Positions 1 to 8,691 are shown, counted from the stretch's first letter. The stretch: 11,134 nt of DNA from JBBSGC01 sp038254525 (GCA_038254525.1 JBBSGC010000064.1:1-11134), one strand, 5' to 3'. The notes: generated by a model not told the origin, from the sequence alone. Numbers and translations are program-made.

Positions 1-33
1 CTCCGCTTCGCTCGCGCTGTCAAGGCATAGGCC

Positions 34-447
34 GTGCGCGTCTACGTCCCGCTGGCCATCGCCGAGCTGCGCGCCCTGGCCACCACGCGGCGCCTTCCCG
101 GGCCGCTCGAGGCCTACGCCGTCACTTCACCGTTGCGTGTCCGGGTCGGCAGCAACGACGACGAGGAGCTGGAGTACGCCGCGCTGACCGCCGCGGCGGC
201 GGCTTCCCGGGCCAGGTTCGACCCCGGCGCGCCCGAGGACGTGCGGCGCATCGTGGTGGCGGTCGACGTTCCGGACGCCGCCGTGATCACGGTCGACGAC
301 GATGCGGCCGAGCCGGGCTGCGTCGTGGTCGGCAGGTCGGTGTCGCTGGCCCAGGTCGCCTCGGTCCACGTCGACACGGGCGCCGCAGCCGATGACGAGG
401 ACCTGGCCTGGTATGCCACTTCGGAGCTCGACGACCTGCTCGGCTGA
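34..447 (+). CDS. DUF6912 family protein (small actinobacterial protein of unknown function)
   Basis: This is a 137-aa acidic protein. It opens with MRVYVP and has an acidic DDEELEYAALT segment at about residues 41-51, followed by a region rich in Val, Asp and Ala and a C-terminal LAWYATSELDDLL. That layout matches, from memory, the actinobacterial DUF6912 family, whose function is unknown. No catalytic motif, membrane segment or signal peptide is visible. The GTG at 34 is the first possible start, because an in-frame TAG lies at 28-30. No Shine-Dalgarno sequence precedes it, so it may be leaderless or coupled to an upstream gene outside the window. The stop lies 46 bases before pruA on the same strand. 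Confidence is high for a real gene and moderate for the family name. Confidence 0.75.
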   Translation: MRVYVPLAIAELRALATTRRLPGPLEAYAVTSPLRVRVGSNDDEELEYAALTAAAAASRARFDPGAPEDVRRIVVAVDVPDAAVITVDDDAAEPGCVVVGRSVSLAQVASVHVDTGAAADDEDLAWYATSELDDLLG

Positions 448-482
448 GCAGTGCCATGCTGGAGCGAAAGCAGCCGACCCGC

Positions 483-488
483 GGAGGA
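483..488 (+). promoter_or_regulatory. Ribosome binding site of pruA
   Basis: GGAGGA lies five bases before ATG 494. It fixes the pruA start at 494, against the upstream in-frame codons that overlap the DUF6912 gene. Confidence 0.85.
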
Positions 489-493
489 GAAGC

Positions 494-2134
494 ATGGACG
501 CCAGCAGCAGCGTGCCGCAGCCCGTCAACGAGCCCATCCTCGACTACCGTCCCGGCAGTCCCGAGCGGGCCGAGATCGAGGCGGCGCTGACTCGGCTGAC
601 CAAGGAGTCGATCGACCTGCCGATGACGATCGGCGGCGACTCGGCGATGGGCAGCGGGGCAGCGGTACGCGTGGTGCAGCCGCACGCCCACCGCTCCACC
701 CTCGGGGTGCTGCGCAACGCGACAGTCGCCGATGCTGGCCGCGCCGTGCGCGCGGCCAAGGACGCAGCGCCGGACTGGCGGGCGCTGTCCTACGATGACC
801 GCGCAGCGGTGTTCCTCAAGGCAGCCGAGCTGCTGTCCGGTCCGTGGCGCTCGACGCTCAACGCGGCCACGATGCTCGGCCAGTCGAAGACCGTGGTCCA
901 GGCCGAAATCGACGCCGCCTGCGAGCTGATCGACTTCTGGCGCTTCAACGTCGCCTTCGGCCGGCAGGTCCTGGCCGAGCAGCCGCTCGCGAACAGCAAG
1001 GGCACCTGGAACCGTCTCGACCACCGACCGCTCGAGGGCTTCGTCTACGCGGTGACGCCGTTCAACTTCACCGCGATCGCCGGCAACCTGCCGACCGCAC
1101 CGGCGCTGATGGGCAACACGGTGGTCTGGAAGCCGTCGCCGACGCAGACGTTCGCCGCGTACTGGACGATGCGGCTGCTGGAGGAGGCCGGGCTGCCGCC
1201 GGGGGTCATCAACCTCGTCACCGGTGACGGGCTCGCGGTCTCGGAGGTCGTGCTGGCGGACCGCGACCTCGCCGGCATCCACTTCACCGGCTCGACGCCA
1301 ACCTTCCAGCGGCTGTGGAGCGAGGTGGGCGCCAACATCGCGCACTACCGCACCTACCCGCGGATCGTCGGCGAGACCGGCGGCAAGGACTTCGTGGTCG
1401 CCCACCCGAGCGCCGACGTCGACGTGCTGCGCACCGCCTTGGTGCGTGGTGCTTTCGAGTACCAGGGGCAGAAGTGCTCGGCCGCGTCGCGGGCGTACGT
1501 GCCGCGCAGCCTGTGGAAGCGGCTGGAGAAGGACCTGGTCGAGGTCACGGAGTCGCTGACGATGGGTCCGGTCACCGACCTGTCGAACTTCATGGGTGCG
1601 GTCATCGACGAGCGCGCGTTCGCCAAGCACAAGGAGGCGCTCGACCGGGCGCACTCCACGGCGTCGATCGACGTGCTCGCCGGCGGCAGCTACGACGACT
1701 CCGAGGGCTACTTCGTCCGGCCCACCGTGCTGCACTGCAGCGACGCCTCCGACGAGATGTTCAGCACCGAGTACTTCGGCCCCATCCTGGCCCTGCACGT
1801 CTACGCCGACGGCGACTACGACGCGATGCTCGACTCGATGGAGTCGGTCGCGTCCTATGCGCTGACCGGTTCGATCATCGCCCAGGACCGGCGGGCGATT
1901 GCCGACGCGCAGCAACGGCTGCGGTTCGCCGCCGGCAACTTCTATGTCAACGACAAGCCGACCGGCGCCGTCGTCGGGCAGCAGCCGTTCGGCGGCAGCC
2001 GGGCCTCCGGCACCAACGACAAGGCCGGCAGCATGGCCAACCTGGTGCGGTGGACCTCGACCCGGGCCATCAAGGAGACGTTCGCGCCGCCGACCGACCA
2101 CCGCTACCCGCACATGGCGCCCGACCTCGGGTGA
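494..2134 (+). CDS. pruA: 1-pyrroline-5-carboxylate dehydrogenase (L-glutamate gamma-semialdehyde dehydrogenase)
   Basis: This 546-aa cytosolic aldehyde dehydrogenase oxidises L-glutamate 5-semialdehyde (in equilibrium with P5C) to glutamate with NAD+. It is the second step of proline degradation and also serves arginine/ornithine breakdown. Seen: the ALDH signature FNF with oxyanion-hole Asn191, nucleotide-binding FTGSTPTF (264-271), general-base Glu294 in GETGGKDF, catalytic Cys328 in GQKCSAASRAY, and the C-terminal PFGGSRASGTNDKAGS from residue 498. The length of about 545 aa and the GETGGKDF/GQKCSAASR wording fit the stand-alone P5CDH group, not the C-terminal half of bifunctional PutA. 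The start is ATG 494, with a strong GGAGGA at 483-488 five bases upstream; the open frame back to 302 lies inside the preceding gene. A CATGCT at 455-460 is a weak -10 candidate. No proline dehydrogenase (putA/prodh) partner lies in the window. Confidence 0.95.
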   Translation: MDASSSVPQPVNEPILDYRPGSPERAEIEAALTRLTKESIDLPMTIGGDSAMGSGAAVRVVQPHAHRSTLGVLRNATVADAGRAVRAAKDAAPDWRALSYDDRAAVFLKAAELLSGPWRSTLNAATMLGQSKTVVQAEIDAACELIDFWRFNVAFGRQVLAEQPLANSKGTWNRLDHRPLEGFVYAVTPFNFTAIAGNLPTAPALMGNTVVWKPSPTQTFAAYWTMRLLEEAGLPPGVINLVTGDGLAVSEVVLADRDLAGIHFTGSTPTFQRLWSEVGANIAHYRTYPRIVGETGGKDFVVAHPSADVDVLRTALVRGAFEYQGQKCSAASRAYVPRSLWKRLEKDLVEVTESLTMGPVTDLSNFMGAVIDERAFAKHKEALDRAHSTASIDVLAGGSYDDSEGYFVRPTVLHCSDASDEMFSTEYFGPILALHVYADGDYDAMLDSMESVASYALTGSIIAQDRRAIADAQQRLRFAAGNFYVNDKPTGAVVGQQPFGGSRASGTNDKAGSMANLVRWTSTRAIKETFAPPTDHRYPHMAPDLG

Positions 2135-3201
2135 GCGCCTCCGGTCCGGCCGCCCGCTCGCGTGCGCTGTCCGTGTCGTACCTGCTGCCACTGAAGCGGT
2201 CGGGGATCGAGCCGGTCGATGAGCTGGCCGGCTATCTGGCGGGGCTGTGCTCTGTGGCGGCCGAGGTGATCGTCGTCGACGGCTCGCCGCCTGAGGTATT
2301 CGCCCACCATGGGCGGGCACTGGGCGACGCGGTGCGGCACGTGCCGGTGAGCGGCTGGTGTCCCAACGGCAAGGTCGCCGGCGTGCTGACCGGGCTGGCG
2401 CTGTGCCGGCAGCCCGGCGTGGTGATCGCCGACGACGACGTGCGCTACGACAAGGCGTCGCTCACTGCGGTCCTGGCCGCCCTCGACGACGTGGACGTCG
2501 TGGTGCCGCAGAACTACTTCTCCCCGCTGCCCTGGCATGCCCGCTGGGACACCGCGCGGACCCTGCTCAACCGCGCGGTCGCGAGCGACTACCCGGGGAC
2601 TCTGGCGGTGCGCCGGGAGGTGCTGGCCAGGTCGAGGGGCTACTGCGGTGCGGTCTTGTTCGAGAACCTGGAGCTGCTGCGCACGGTGCACGCTGCCGGC
2701 GGCTGGGTCTCGGAGCGACCCGACCTGTTCGTCGCCCGGCTGCCGCCGAGCGCAGCCGGCTTCGGGAGTCAGCGGGTGCGGCAGGCGTACGACAGCCTGG
2801 CGCAACCAGCACGGCTGCTGCTCGAGCTCGCGCTGCTGCCGGCGGTCGTGACCGGCGTGCTCGGGCGGCGGTGGCGGGGGCTGTTCGCCGGCGGGGTGGC
2901 CGTGCTGCTCCTGGCCGAGCGGGGCCGCCGCCGCGACGCGGGTCGACGGGTGTTCCCGGCGACGTCGGCACTGTGGGCGCCGGCCTGGCTCACCGAACGG
3001 GCGGTGTGCAGCTGGCTGGCGCTGGGCAGCCGGCTGCGCGGCGGAGCGCCGTACGCCGGGTCGCGGCTGCGCACGGCGGCGCATCCGGCCTCCCAGCTGC
3101 GCGCCGCGAGCCGGGGCGAGCGTGCCCTGCCGTGCCCCGAGCGGGTCTGCGTCTGCACGGCCCGCCGCGGCGGTCAGCCGGTCGACGGGGGTGCCAGGTA
3201 G
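2131..3201 (+). CDS. Family 2-like glycosyltransferase with C-terminal membrane segments
   Basis: This is a 356-aa protein. Seen: a GT-A-type N-terminal half with EVIVVDGSP (Asp50), NGKVAGVLTG (79-88), a metal/nucleotide-sugar motif DDD (101-103) in VVIADDDVRYD, PGTLAVRRE (155-163), an acidic FENLE (177-181) in the place of the acceptor-site acid, and QRVRQAY (214-220), which resembles the QxxRW motif. Hydrophobic segments at about 229-244 and 249-263 suggest membrane anchoring with the catalytic domain in the cytoplasm. This resembles processive or ceramide-glucosyltransferase-like GT2 enzymes; donor and acceptor cannot be told from sequence. The GTG start overlaps the pruA stop (GTGA) and lacks its own Shine-Dalgarno, so translation is probably coupled to pruA. 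The last ~35 residues hold three Cys (335, 340, 342) and look poorly ordered. The end overlaps the convergent DUF2505 gene by 28 bases. Confidence 0.8.
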   Translation: MSASGPAARSRALSVSYLLPLKRSGIEPVDELAGYLAGLCSVAAEVIVVDGSPPEVFAHHGRALGDAVRHVPVSGWCPNGKVAGVLTGLALCRQPGVVIADDDVRYDKASLTAVLAALDDVDVVVPQNYFSPLPWHARWDTARTLLNRAVASDYPGTLAVRREVLARSRGYCGAVLFENLELLRTVHAAGGWVSERPDLFVARLPPSAAGFGSQRVRQAYDSLAQPARLLLELALLPAVVTGVLGRRWRGLFAGGVAVLLLAERGRRRDAGRRVFPATSALWAPAWLTERAVCSWLALGSRLRGGAPYAGSRLRTAAHPASQLRAASRGERALPCPERVCVCTARRGGQPVDGGAR

Positions 3202-3674
3202 GCACGGCCCTGCTCGCCCTCCTTGGCGATCCCGGCCTGGACCGCCTTGAGGATCTCCGGCTCCACGAGCTTGCCGAAGAACGGCACCGTGACCTTGACG
3301 TCGCCGTCGATGCTCTCGCGGCTCCCGGCGCCGGACGGGACCAGCCGCATGGTGCCCGTCATCGACGCCGGCTGGCCCGTGACGTCCATCCGGAGCTCGG
3401 CGCTGCGTGACCCGTCGGCGGCGGCGGGTCCCCACCGCTCGACATGGGTGATCTCGATCCGCTCACCGACCATCCGCTTGATCGCCTCCGGCACCTCGGC
3501 CGGCATCGTGCGTACGGTCGTGATGTGCACCTGGTCACCGGTCTGCCGGATCGTGACCGAGTAGTCGAGCGCGTGCACCGCCCGGCAGACCTGCTCCCGC
3601 CAGGCCTGGTCGCAGAGCATGGCGAAGACCACGTCGGGTGCGGCGGCATAGTCGTTGACCTCGTGAAGCTGCAT
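3174..3674 (-). CDS. DUF2505 domain protein (SRPBCC/START-like fold)
   Basis: This is a 166-aa protein beginning MQLHEVNDYAAAPDVVFAML, the usual opening of actinobacterial DUF2505 proteins, which belong to the SRPBCC (helix-grip, ligand-binding) superfamily. It continues with alternating strands (VTIRQTGDQVHITTV; SRSAELRMDVTG) and a final amphipathic helix, GKLVEPEILKAVQAGIAKEG, that would cover the hydrophobic cavity. No signal peptide or membrane segment is seen, so it is probably cytosolic. The ligand is unknown. The ATG (CAT at 3672-3674 on the plus strand) has only a weak purine tract upstream, but the family alignment supports it. The gene is divergent from gdh across 132 bases and convergent with the glycosyltransferase, whose 3' end it overlaps. 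Family assignment is from recognised sequence pattern; function is not known. Confidence 0.85.
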   Translation of the reverse strand: MQLHEVNDYAAAPDVVFAMLCDQAWREQVCRAVHALDYSVTIRQTGDQVHITTVRTMPAEVPEAIKRMVGERIEITHVERWGPAAADGSRSAELRMDVTGQPASMTGTMRLVPSGAGSRESIDGDVKVTVPFFGKLVEPEILKAVQAGIAKEGEQGRAYLAPPSTG

Positions 3675-3730
3675 GCCGCCATCATGTCGGCAACCGCTGA
3701 CGGCCAGGGGTGCAGCGTTGCCCGGAGGAC

Positions 3731-3736
3731 TACTGT
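3731..3736 (+). promoter_or_regulatory. Possible -10 element for gdh
   Basis: TACTGT fits the actinobacterial TANNNT -10 pattern and would give a leader of about 64 nt before the gdh ATG. No convincing -35 hexamer is present at 16-18 bases upstream, so this is a weak call. Confidence 0.25.
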
Positions 3737-3762
3737 CGAACCGTCACACGACGACGTGCGAC

Positions 3763-3776
3763 CCGCCGCGCGGCGG
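3763..3776. repeat. Perfect 14-base palindrome in the gdh leader
   Basis: The sequence CCGCCGCGCGGCGG equals its own reverse complement. It sits between the candidate -10 (3731-3736) and the gdh ribosome binding site (3793-3797). It could be a dimeric operator or, in RNA, a 5-bp GC hairpin with a GCGC loop. In DNA this rich in G and C a chance origin is also possible. Confidence 0.5.
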
Positions 3777-3792
3777 AGGGCTTGCTGCACCA

Positions 3793-3797
3793 GGGAG
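3793..3797 (+). promoter_or_regulatory. Ribosome binding site of gdh
   Basis: GGGAG lies nine bases before ATG 3807. It supports that start and not earlier in-frame codons, which would run through the divergent promoter region and antisense to the DUF2505 gene. Confidence 0.6.
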
Positions 3798-3806
3798 CGC
3801 ATCGCA

Positions 3807-6800
3807 ATGGCAACGGTCCAGACCGAGGCGTTGGACGAGCTCATCGACGAGGCTGCCGCCACCGGGGGCCTGGACCCCTGCCGGGCGGACCTGGGACCCG
3901 ACCGGCGGCACGCACTGCTCGAGCACTACTACGCCCACGTCGTGCGCGAGGACCTGGCCGACCGGACGCCGGAGGACATCTGCGGCGCGGCGCTCAGCCA
4001 CTACTGCCTCGCCGGCACCCGTCCGCAGGGCACCGCCACGGCGCGCGTCTTCACGCCCACGACGGCGGCCGACGGCTGGAGCGCCGCAGGGCGCACCGTC
4101 ATCGAGATAGTCACCGACGACATGCCCTTCCTGGTGGACTCCGTCGGCGCCTACCTGGGCACCTCCGGCCACCTTGTCGAGCTGGTCATCCATCCGCAGA
4201 TGCTGGTCGAGCGCGACGTCGCCGGTGCGCTGCGGGACTTCACGAGCCGCACGCTCGACGACGACGTCCCCCCCTCAGGTCCGCAGATCCGCGAGTCGTG
4301 GATGCACCTCGAGGTCCCGCGGATCGCCACCGCCGAGCAGCAGCGGCAGGTCGAAACCGGGTTGCTGGAACGGCTGCGCGACGTGCGGGAGTCGGTCGAG
4401 GACTGGAGCAAGATGGTCGACCGCGCCCGGGCGGTCGTCGACGAGCTCCACGAGGACCCACCGCCGGTGCCGGCCGCCGAGCTGGCCGAAGCCGAGGAGC
4501 TGCTGAGCTGGCTGTGCGACGACCACTTCACGTTCCTCGGCTACCGGGAGTACGCGCTGGGCACCGAGGACGACGGCGTCGACGTGCTGCGTGCCGTACC
4601 CGGGACCGGGCTCGGCGTCCTCAGGTCGGACCAGGAGATCTCGCACTCTCTCGGCCGGCTGCCCGCGCCGGTGGCGGCCAAGGCGCGGGAGAAGCAGCTG
4701 CTGATTGTCACAAAGGCCAACTCTCGCTCGACCGTGCACCGCCCGGTGCATCTGGACTACGTCGGCGTCAAGAAGTTCGACCGGGCCGGCGACGTCTGCG
4801 GTGAGCGCCGCTTCCTGGGCCTGTTGACCTCGGCCGCCTACACCCAGAGCGTCGCCCAGATTCCGGTGCTCAGGCGCAAGGCGCACGACGTGCTCGCCAA
4901 GCTGGGCTACGCCCCGATGAGCCACAGCGGCAAGGCGCTGATGGACTTCCTGGAGACCTATCCGCGCGACGAGCTGTTCCAGACCAGCTTCGACCAGCTG
5001 ACCGCGATCGCCACCTCGGTGCTGCACATGGCCGGCCGGCGCCAGCTGCGGCTGTTCGTGCGCCGAGACGACTACGGCCGCTTCCTGTCGTGCATCGTCT
5101 ATCTCCCCCGTGACCGCTACACGACCACCGTGCGGCTGCGGATGCAGGCGATCCTGGCCAGTGCCATCGGAGGTGACCCGACCGTCGACTACACCGCGTG
5201 GGTGACCGAGTCGCTGCTCGCCCGGCTGCACTTCGTGGTGCGGGCGCCGCGCGGCGAGGTGGTGCCCGACGTGGACGTCACCGCACTCGAGCAGCGGCTG
5301 GCCGACGCGACGCGCAGCTGGTCCGACGACCTCGGCGGTGCCGCCGTGGAAGAGGCCGGCCAGGTGGAGGCGGAACGGCTGCTAGGCGCCTGGGGTGAGG
5401 CGTTCCCCGAGGCCTACAAGGAGGACTTCCCCGCGCGCACCGCCGTCGCCGACCTGCTGCGGCTGGAGAGCATCGACCCGGCCGACGGGATCGCGCTGCA
5501 GCCCTACGAACCGGCTGCGTTGCGGGCCGGGGAGGGACGCTTCAAGGTCTTCCGCACCGGTCAGCCGCTCTCGCTGTGGCAGGTGCTGCCGTTGTTCGCC
5601 GCGCTCGGCATCGAGGTGGTGGACGAACGGCCCTACGCGCTGACCCGGGCCGACCTGCCGGCCTGGGTGTACGACTTCGGGCTGCGCTACACCTCCGGGC
5701 CGATCCGCGACGACACTCGCGAGCTGTTCACGGACGCCTTCTTGGCCTGCTGGCGCGGGCAGGTCGAGCCCGACGGCTTCAACCGCCTGGTGATGTCGGC
5801 GGATCTCACCTGGCGGCAGGTCAGCGTGCTCCGGTCCTACGCGAAGTACCTGCGCCAAGCCGGCACGCCGTTCAGCCAGAGCTACCTCGAGGCGTCGCTG
5901 CTCGCCAACCAGGACATCGCCCGGTTGCTCGTCGAGCTGTTCGAGGCCCGCTTCGAGCCGGGCGGCCACGGTGACCTGGCGGCCGACGCCGAGAGCCGGG
6001 TCGCCAAGGTCGAGGGCGTCGAGCAGGCGATCGCGCGCGCGCTCGACGAGGTGGACAGCCTCGACCAGGACCGCATCCTGCGCTCCTACCGTTCGCTGGT
6101 CCGCGCCACCGTCCGCACCAACTACTTCCAGACCGACCCGGCGGGTCGGCCCAAGCCGTACGTGTCGTTCAAGCTGGAGCCGCAGCACATCGACGTGCTG
6201 CCCGAGCCGCGGCCGCGCTACGAGATCTTCGTGCACTCCCCGCGCGTGGAAGGCGTGCACCTGCGTTTCGGCGACGTCGCCCGTGGCGGCCTGCGCTGGT
6301 CGGACCGGGCCGAGGACTTCCGCACCGAGGTGCTCGGGCTGGCCAAGGCGCAGATGGTGAAGAACGCCGTCATCGTGCCGGTGGGGGCCAAGGGCGGCTT
6401 CTACTGCAAGCGGCTGCCCGACCCGGCGGTCGACCGGGACGCCTGGCTGGCCGAGGGAATCGCCTGCTACCGGACGTTCATCTGCGGCCTGCTGGACCTG
6501 ACCGACAACCTGGTCGACGGCTTGCCGGTCCCTCCCGAGCAGCTCGTGCGACACGACGGTGACGACACCTACCTGGTGGTCGCCGCCGACAAGGGCACGG
6601 CGACGTTCTCCGACATCGCCAACGCGGTGGCCGCCGACTACGGCTTCTGGCTGGGCGACGCGTTCGCGTCGGGCGGCTCGGCCGGCTATGACCACAAGGC
6701 CATGGGCATCACCGCCCGCGGGGCGTGGGTCGCGGTCCAGCGGCACTTCCGCGACCTCGGCCTGGACTGCCAGACCCAGGACTTCACCTGCGTCGGCATC

Positions 6801-8684
6801 GGCGACATGTCCGGCGACGTGTTCGGCAACGGGATGCTGCTCAGCGAGCACGCCCGCCTGCTCGCCGCGTTCGACCACCGGCACGTCTTCCTCGACCCCG
6901 ACCCGGACCCGGCGGCGTCGTTTGCCGAGCGGCGGCGGCTCTTCGACCTGCCCCGGTCGAGCTGGGCCGACTACGACACCGGCCTGATCTCGGCCGGTGG
7001 AGGGGTCTTCCCGCGCTCCGCGAAGTCGATCCCGGTCTCGCCGCAGGTTCAGGGAGCGCTCGGCCTGGATTCCTCGGCGACCTCGCTGACCCCGGCGCAG
7101 CTGCTCACCGCGATCCTCAAGGCGCCCGTCGACCTGCTCTGGAACGGCGGCATCGGCACCTACGTGAAGGCCTCGACCGAGAGCCAGGCGGAGGCCGGTG
7201 ACCGGGCCAACGACGCGATCCGGGTCAACGGCGACGAGCTGCGCTGCCGCTGCGTCGGCGAGGGCGGCAACCTGGGCCTGACCCAGCGTGGCCGGGTCGA
7301 GTACGCCCGGGGCGGCGGCCGCATCAACACCGACTTCATCGACAACTCGGCAGGGGTCGACACCTCCGACCACGAGGTCAACATCAAGATCCTGCTCGAC
7401 AAGGTCGTGCTGGCCGGCGGGCTGAGCGGGCAGCAGCGCAACGAGCTGCTGGCCAGCATGACCGAGGAGGTCGCCACCCTCGTGCTGGCCGACAACTACG
7501 ACCAGAACGTCGCGCTGGCCAACGCCGTGGCGCAGGCGCCTCAGCTGCTGCACGTGCACGGCGACTGGATGCGCCGGCTCGAGAAGGCCGGCCTGCTGCA
7601 CCGCGACATCGAGTTCCTGCCCAACACCAAGGAGATCACCCAGCGCCTCGGTGAGGGTCGCGGGCTGAGCTCGCCGGAGCTGGCGGTGCTGCTGGCGTAC
7701 ACCAAGATCGTGCTCGCCCGCGACCTGGTCGACTCCGGCCTGGCCGACGACGACTTCCTGCGCGGCGCCCTCTACAGCTACTTCCCGTCGCAGATGCGCC
7801 AGGACTACCGCAGGCAGATGGACGAGCACCCGCTGCGCCGGGAGATCATCGTCACCCAGATCGTCAACGAGCTCGTCAACGGCGCCGGCATCACGTTCTT
7901 CCACCGGCTTTCCGGCGAGACCGGTGCCCGCGCCGCCGAGCTGGCCCGCGCCCACGCCGCCGCGCAGGAGATCTACGGGACCGTCGGGCTCGTGCGCGAG
8001 ATCAACGCGCTCGACAACCGGATCGAGGCCGGCGTGCAGACCCGGATGCGGCTCGCGGTGCGGACCGTCGCCGAGCGAGCCACCCGCTGGCTGGTCAACA
8101 ACCGGCGCTCCGGCAACGCCACCTCGGCCGTGGACTACTTCGACCCGATGGTCGGCCGGGTCGTGCAGGCTCTCCCGGCAGTGCTCTGCGGGCGTGAACG
8201 CGCCGAGCTGGAGCAGGCAGCGGCTGACCTGCAGGAGGCGGGCGTGCCCGAGGAGCTCGCCGTGCGGGTGGCGGCGATGGCGGCCGCCTACTCGGCGATC
8301 GGCATCGTCGACGTCGCGCAGCGCGACTCACTCGACCCGGTGGAGGTGGCCACCGTCCACTTCGTGCTCGGCGAGCGGCTCAACCTCGACCGGATCAGCC
8401 AGCGCATCCTGGCGCTGCCGCGCGACGACCGGTGGCGCACCATGGCCAGGGCGTCGCTGCGCGACGACCTGCAGAGCGTGCACGCGCAGCTCACCTCCCG
8501 GGTGCTCGCGCAGACCTCCTCGGACCAGTCCGCGGGAGAGCGGGTCGAGGCCTGGGCGGCCGACGAGGGCACCGAGCTCGAGCGGTCGATGGCGACCCTC
8601 GACGAGGTGTGGGCCGACGACAGCCCCGACCTGGCCCGGCTGTCGGTGGGGCTGCGCGTCGTCCGCTCGCTGGTGTCGGGCTGA
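3807..8684 (+). CDS. gdh: NAD-specific glutamate dehydrogenase, 180-kDa class
   Basis: This 1625-aa enzyme oxidatively deaminates glutamate to 2-oxoglutarate and ammonium with NAD+; the class is mainly catabolic. Length fits the large GDH class (about 1,600 aa). Seen: N-terminal ACT-like regulatory modules, one around residues 95-170 (VIEIVTDDMPFLVDSVGAYL) and another near 415-495 (RDDYGRFLSCIVYLPRDRY). The catalytic core has RGGLRWSDR (826-834), KAQMVKNAVIVPVG (847-860) and AKGGF (861-865); Lys852 and Lys862 occupy the expected substrate/catalytic lysine positions. The Rossmann segment is VGIGDMSGDVFGNG (996-1009). A long helical C-terminal domain follows. The reading frame is intact. In mycobacteria this class is inhibited by the FHA protein GarA; nothing here shows whether that holds. 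pruA upstream supplies its substrate. The ATG is supported by GGGAG nine bases upstream. Confidence 0.96.
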   Translation: MATVQTEALDELIDEAAATGGLDPCRADLGPDRRHALLEHYYAHVVREDLADRTPEDICGAALSHYCLAGTRPQGTATARVFTPTTAADGWSAAGRTVIEIVTDDMPFLVDSVGAYLGTSGHLVELVIHPQMLVERDVAGALRDFTSRTLDDDVPPSGPQIRESWMHLEVPRIATAEQQRQVETGLLERLRDVRESVEDWSKMVDRARAVVDELHEDPPPVPAAELAEAEELLSWLCDDHFTFLGYREYALGTEDDGVDVLRAVPGTGLGVLRSDQEISHSLGRLPAPVAAKAREKQLLIVTKANSRSTVHRPVHLDYVGVKKFDRAGDVCGERRFLGLLTSAAYTQSVAQIPVLRRKAHDVLAKLGYAPMSHSGKALMDFLETYPRDELFQTSFDQLTAIATSVLHMAGRRQLRLFVRRDDYGRFLSCIVYLPRDRYTTTVRLRMQAILASAIGGDPTVDYTAWVTESLLARLHFVVRAPRGEVVPDVDVTALEQRLADATRSWSDDLGGAAVEEAGQVEAERLLGAWGEAFPEAYKEDFPARTAVADLLRLESIDPADGIALQPYEPAALRAGEGRFKVFRTGQPLSLWQVLPLFAALGIEVVDERPYALTRADLPAWVYDFGLRYTSGPIRDDTRELFTDAFLACWRGQVEPDGFNRLVMSADLTWRQVSVLRSYAKYLRQAGTPFSQSYLEASLLANQDIARLLVELFEARFEPGGHGDLAADAESRVAKVEGVEQAIARALDEVDSLDQDRILRSYRSLVRATVRTNYFQTDPAGRPKPYVSFKLEPQHIDVLPEPRPRYEIFVHSPRVEGVHLRFGDVARGGLRWSDRAEDFRTEVLGLAKAQMVKNAVIVPVGAKGGFYCKRLPDPAVDRDAWLAEGIACYRTFICGLLDLTDNLVDGLPVPPEQLVRHDGDDTYLVVAADKGTATFSDIANAVAADYGFWLGDAFASGGSAGYDHKAMGITARGAWVAVQRHFRDLGLDCQTQDFTCVGIGDMSGDVFGNGMLLSEHARLLAAFDHRHVFLDPDPDPAASFAERRRLFDLPRSSWADYDTGLISAGGGVFPRSAKSIPVSPQVQGALGLDSSATSLTPAQLLTAILKAPVDLLWNGGIGTYVKASTESQAEAGDRANDAIRVNGDELRCRCVGEGGNLGLTQRGRVEYARGGGRINTDFIDNSAGVDTSDHEVNIKILLDKVVLAGGLSGQQRNELLASMTEEVATLVLADNYDQNVALANAVAQAPQLLHVHGDWMRRLEKAGLLHRDIEFLPNTKEITQRLGEGRGLSSPELAVLLAYTKIVLARDLVDSGLADDDFLRGALYSYFPSQMRQDYRRQMDEHPLRREIIVTQIVNELVNGAGITFFHRLSGETGARAAELARAHAAAQEIYGTVGLVREINALDNRIEAGVQTRMRLAVRTVAERATRWLVNNRRSGNATSAVDYFDPMVGRVVQALPAVLCGRERAELEQAAADLQEAGVPEELAVRVAAMAAAYSAIGIVDVAQRDSLDPVEVATVHFVLGERLNLDRISQRILALPRDDRWRTMARASLRDDLQSVHAQLTSRVLAQTSSDQSAGERVEAWAADEGTELERSMATLDEVWADDSPDLARLSVGLRVVRSLVSG

Positions 8685-8691
8685 ACGCGTC

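Noticed and set aside
1..33. Promoter or terminator before the first gene
   Set aside because: Only 33 bases are available, and no TANNNT box at suitable spacing or clear stem-loop with tail can be supported.
287..2320. 677-codon open frame antisense to pruA and the glycosyltransferase start
   Set aside because: It is composition-driven, crosses the boundaries of three plus-strand genes, and its translation is Arg/Pro/Ala low-complexity with no family resemblance.
3444..3806. Upstream in-frame extension of gdh
   Set aside because: It lies antisense to DUF2505 and through the divergent intergenic region. The ATG at 3807 has a ribosome binding site and fits the expected family length.
5382..7955. 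857-codon open frame antisense to gdh
   Set aside because: It lies fully opposite conserved GDH catalytic sequence and its translation is low-complexity (Val, Gly, Arg, Asp rich) without any recognisable domain. Long antisense frames are expected in DNA this GC-rich.
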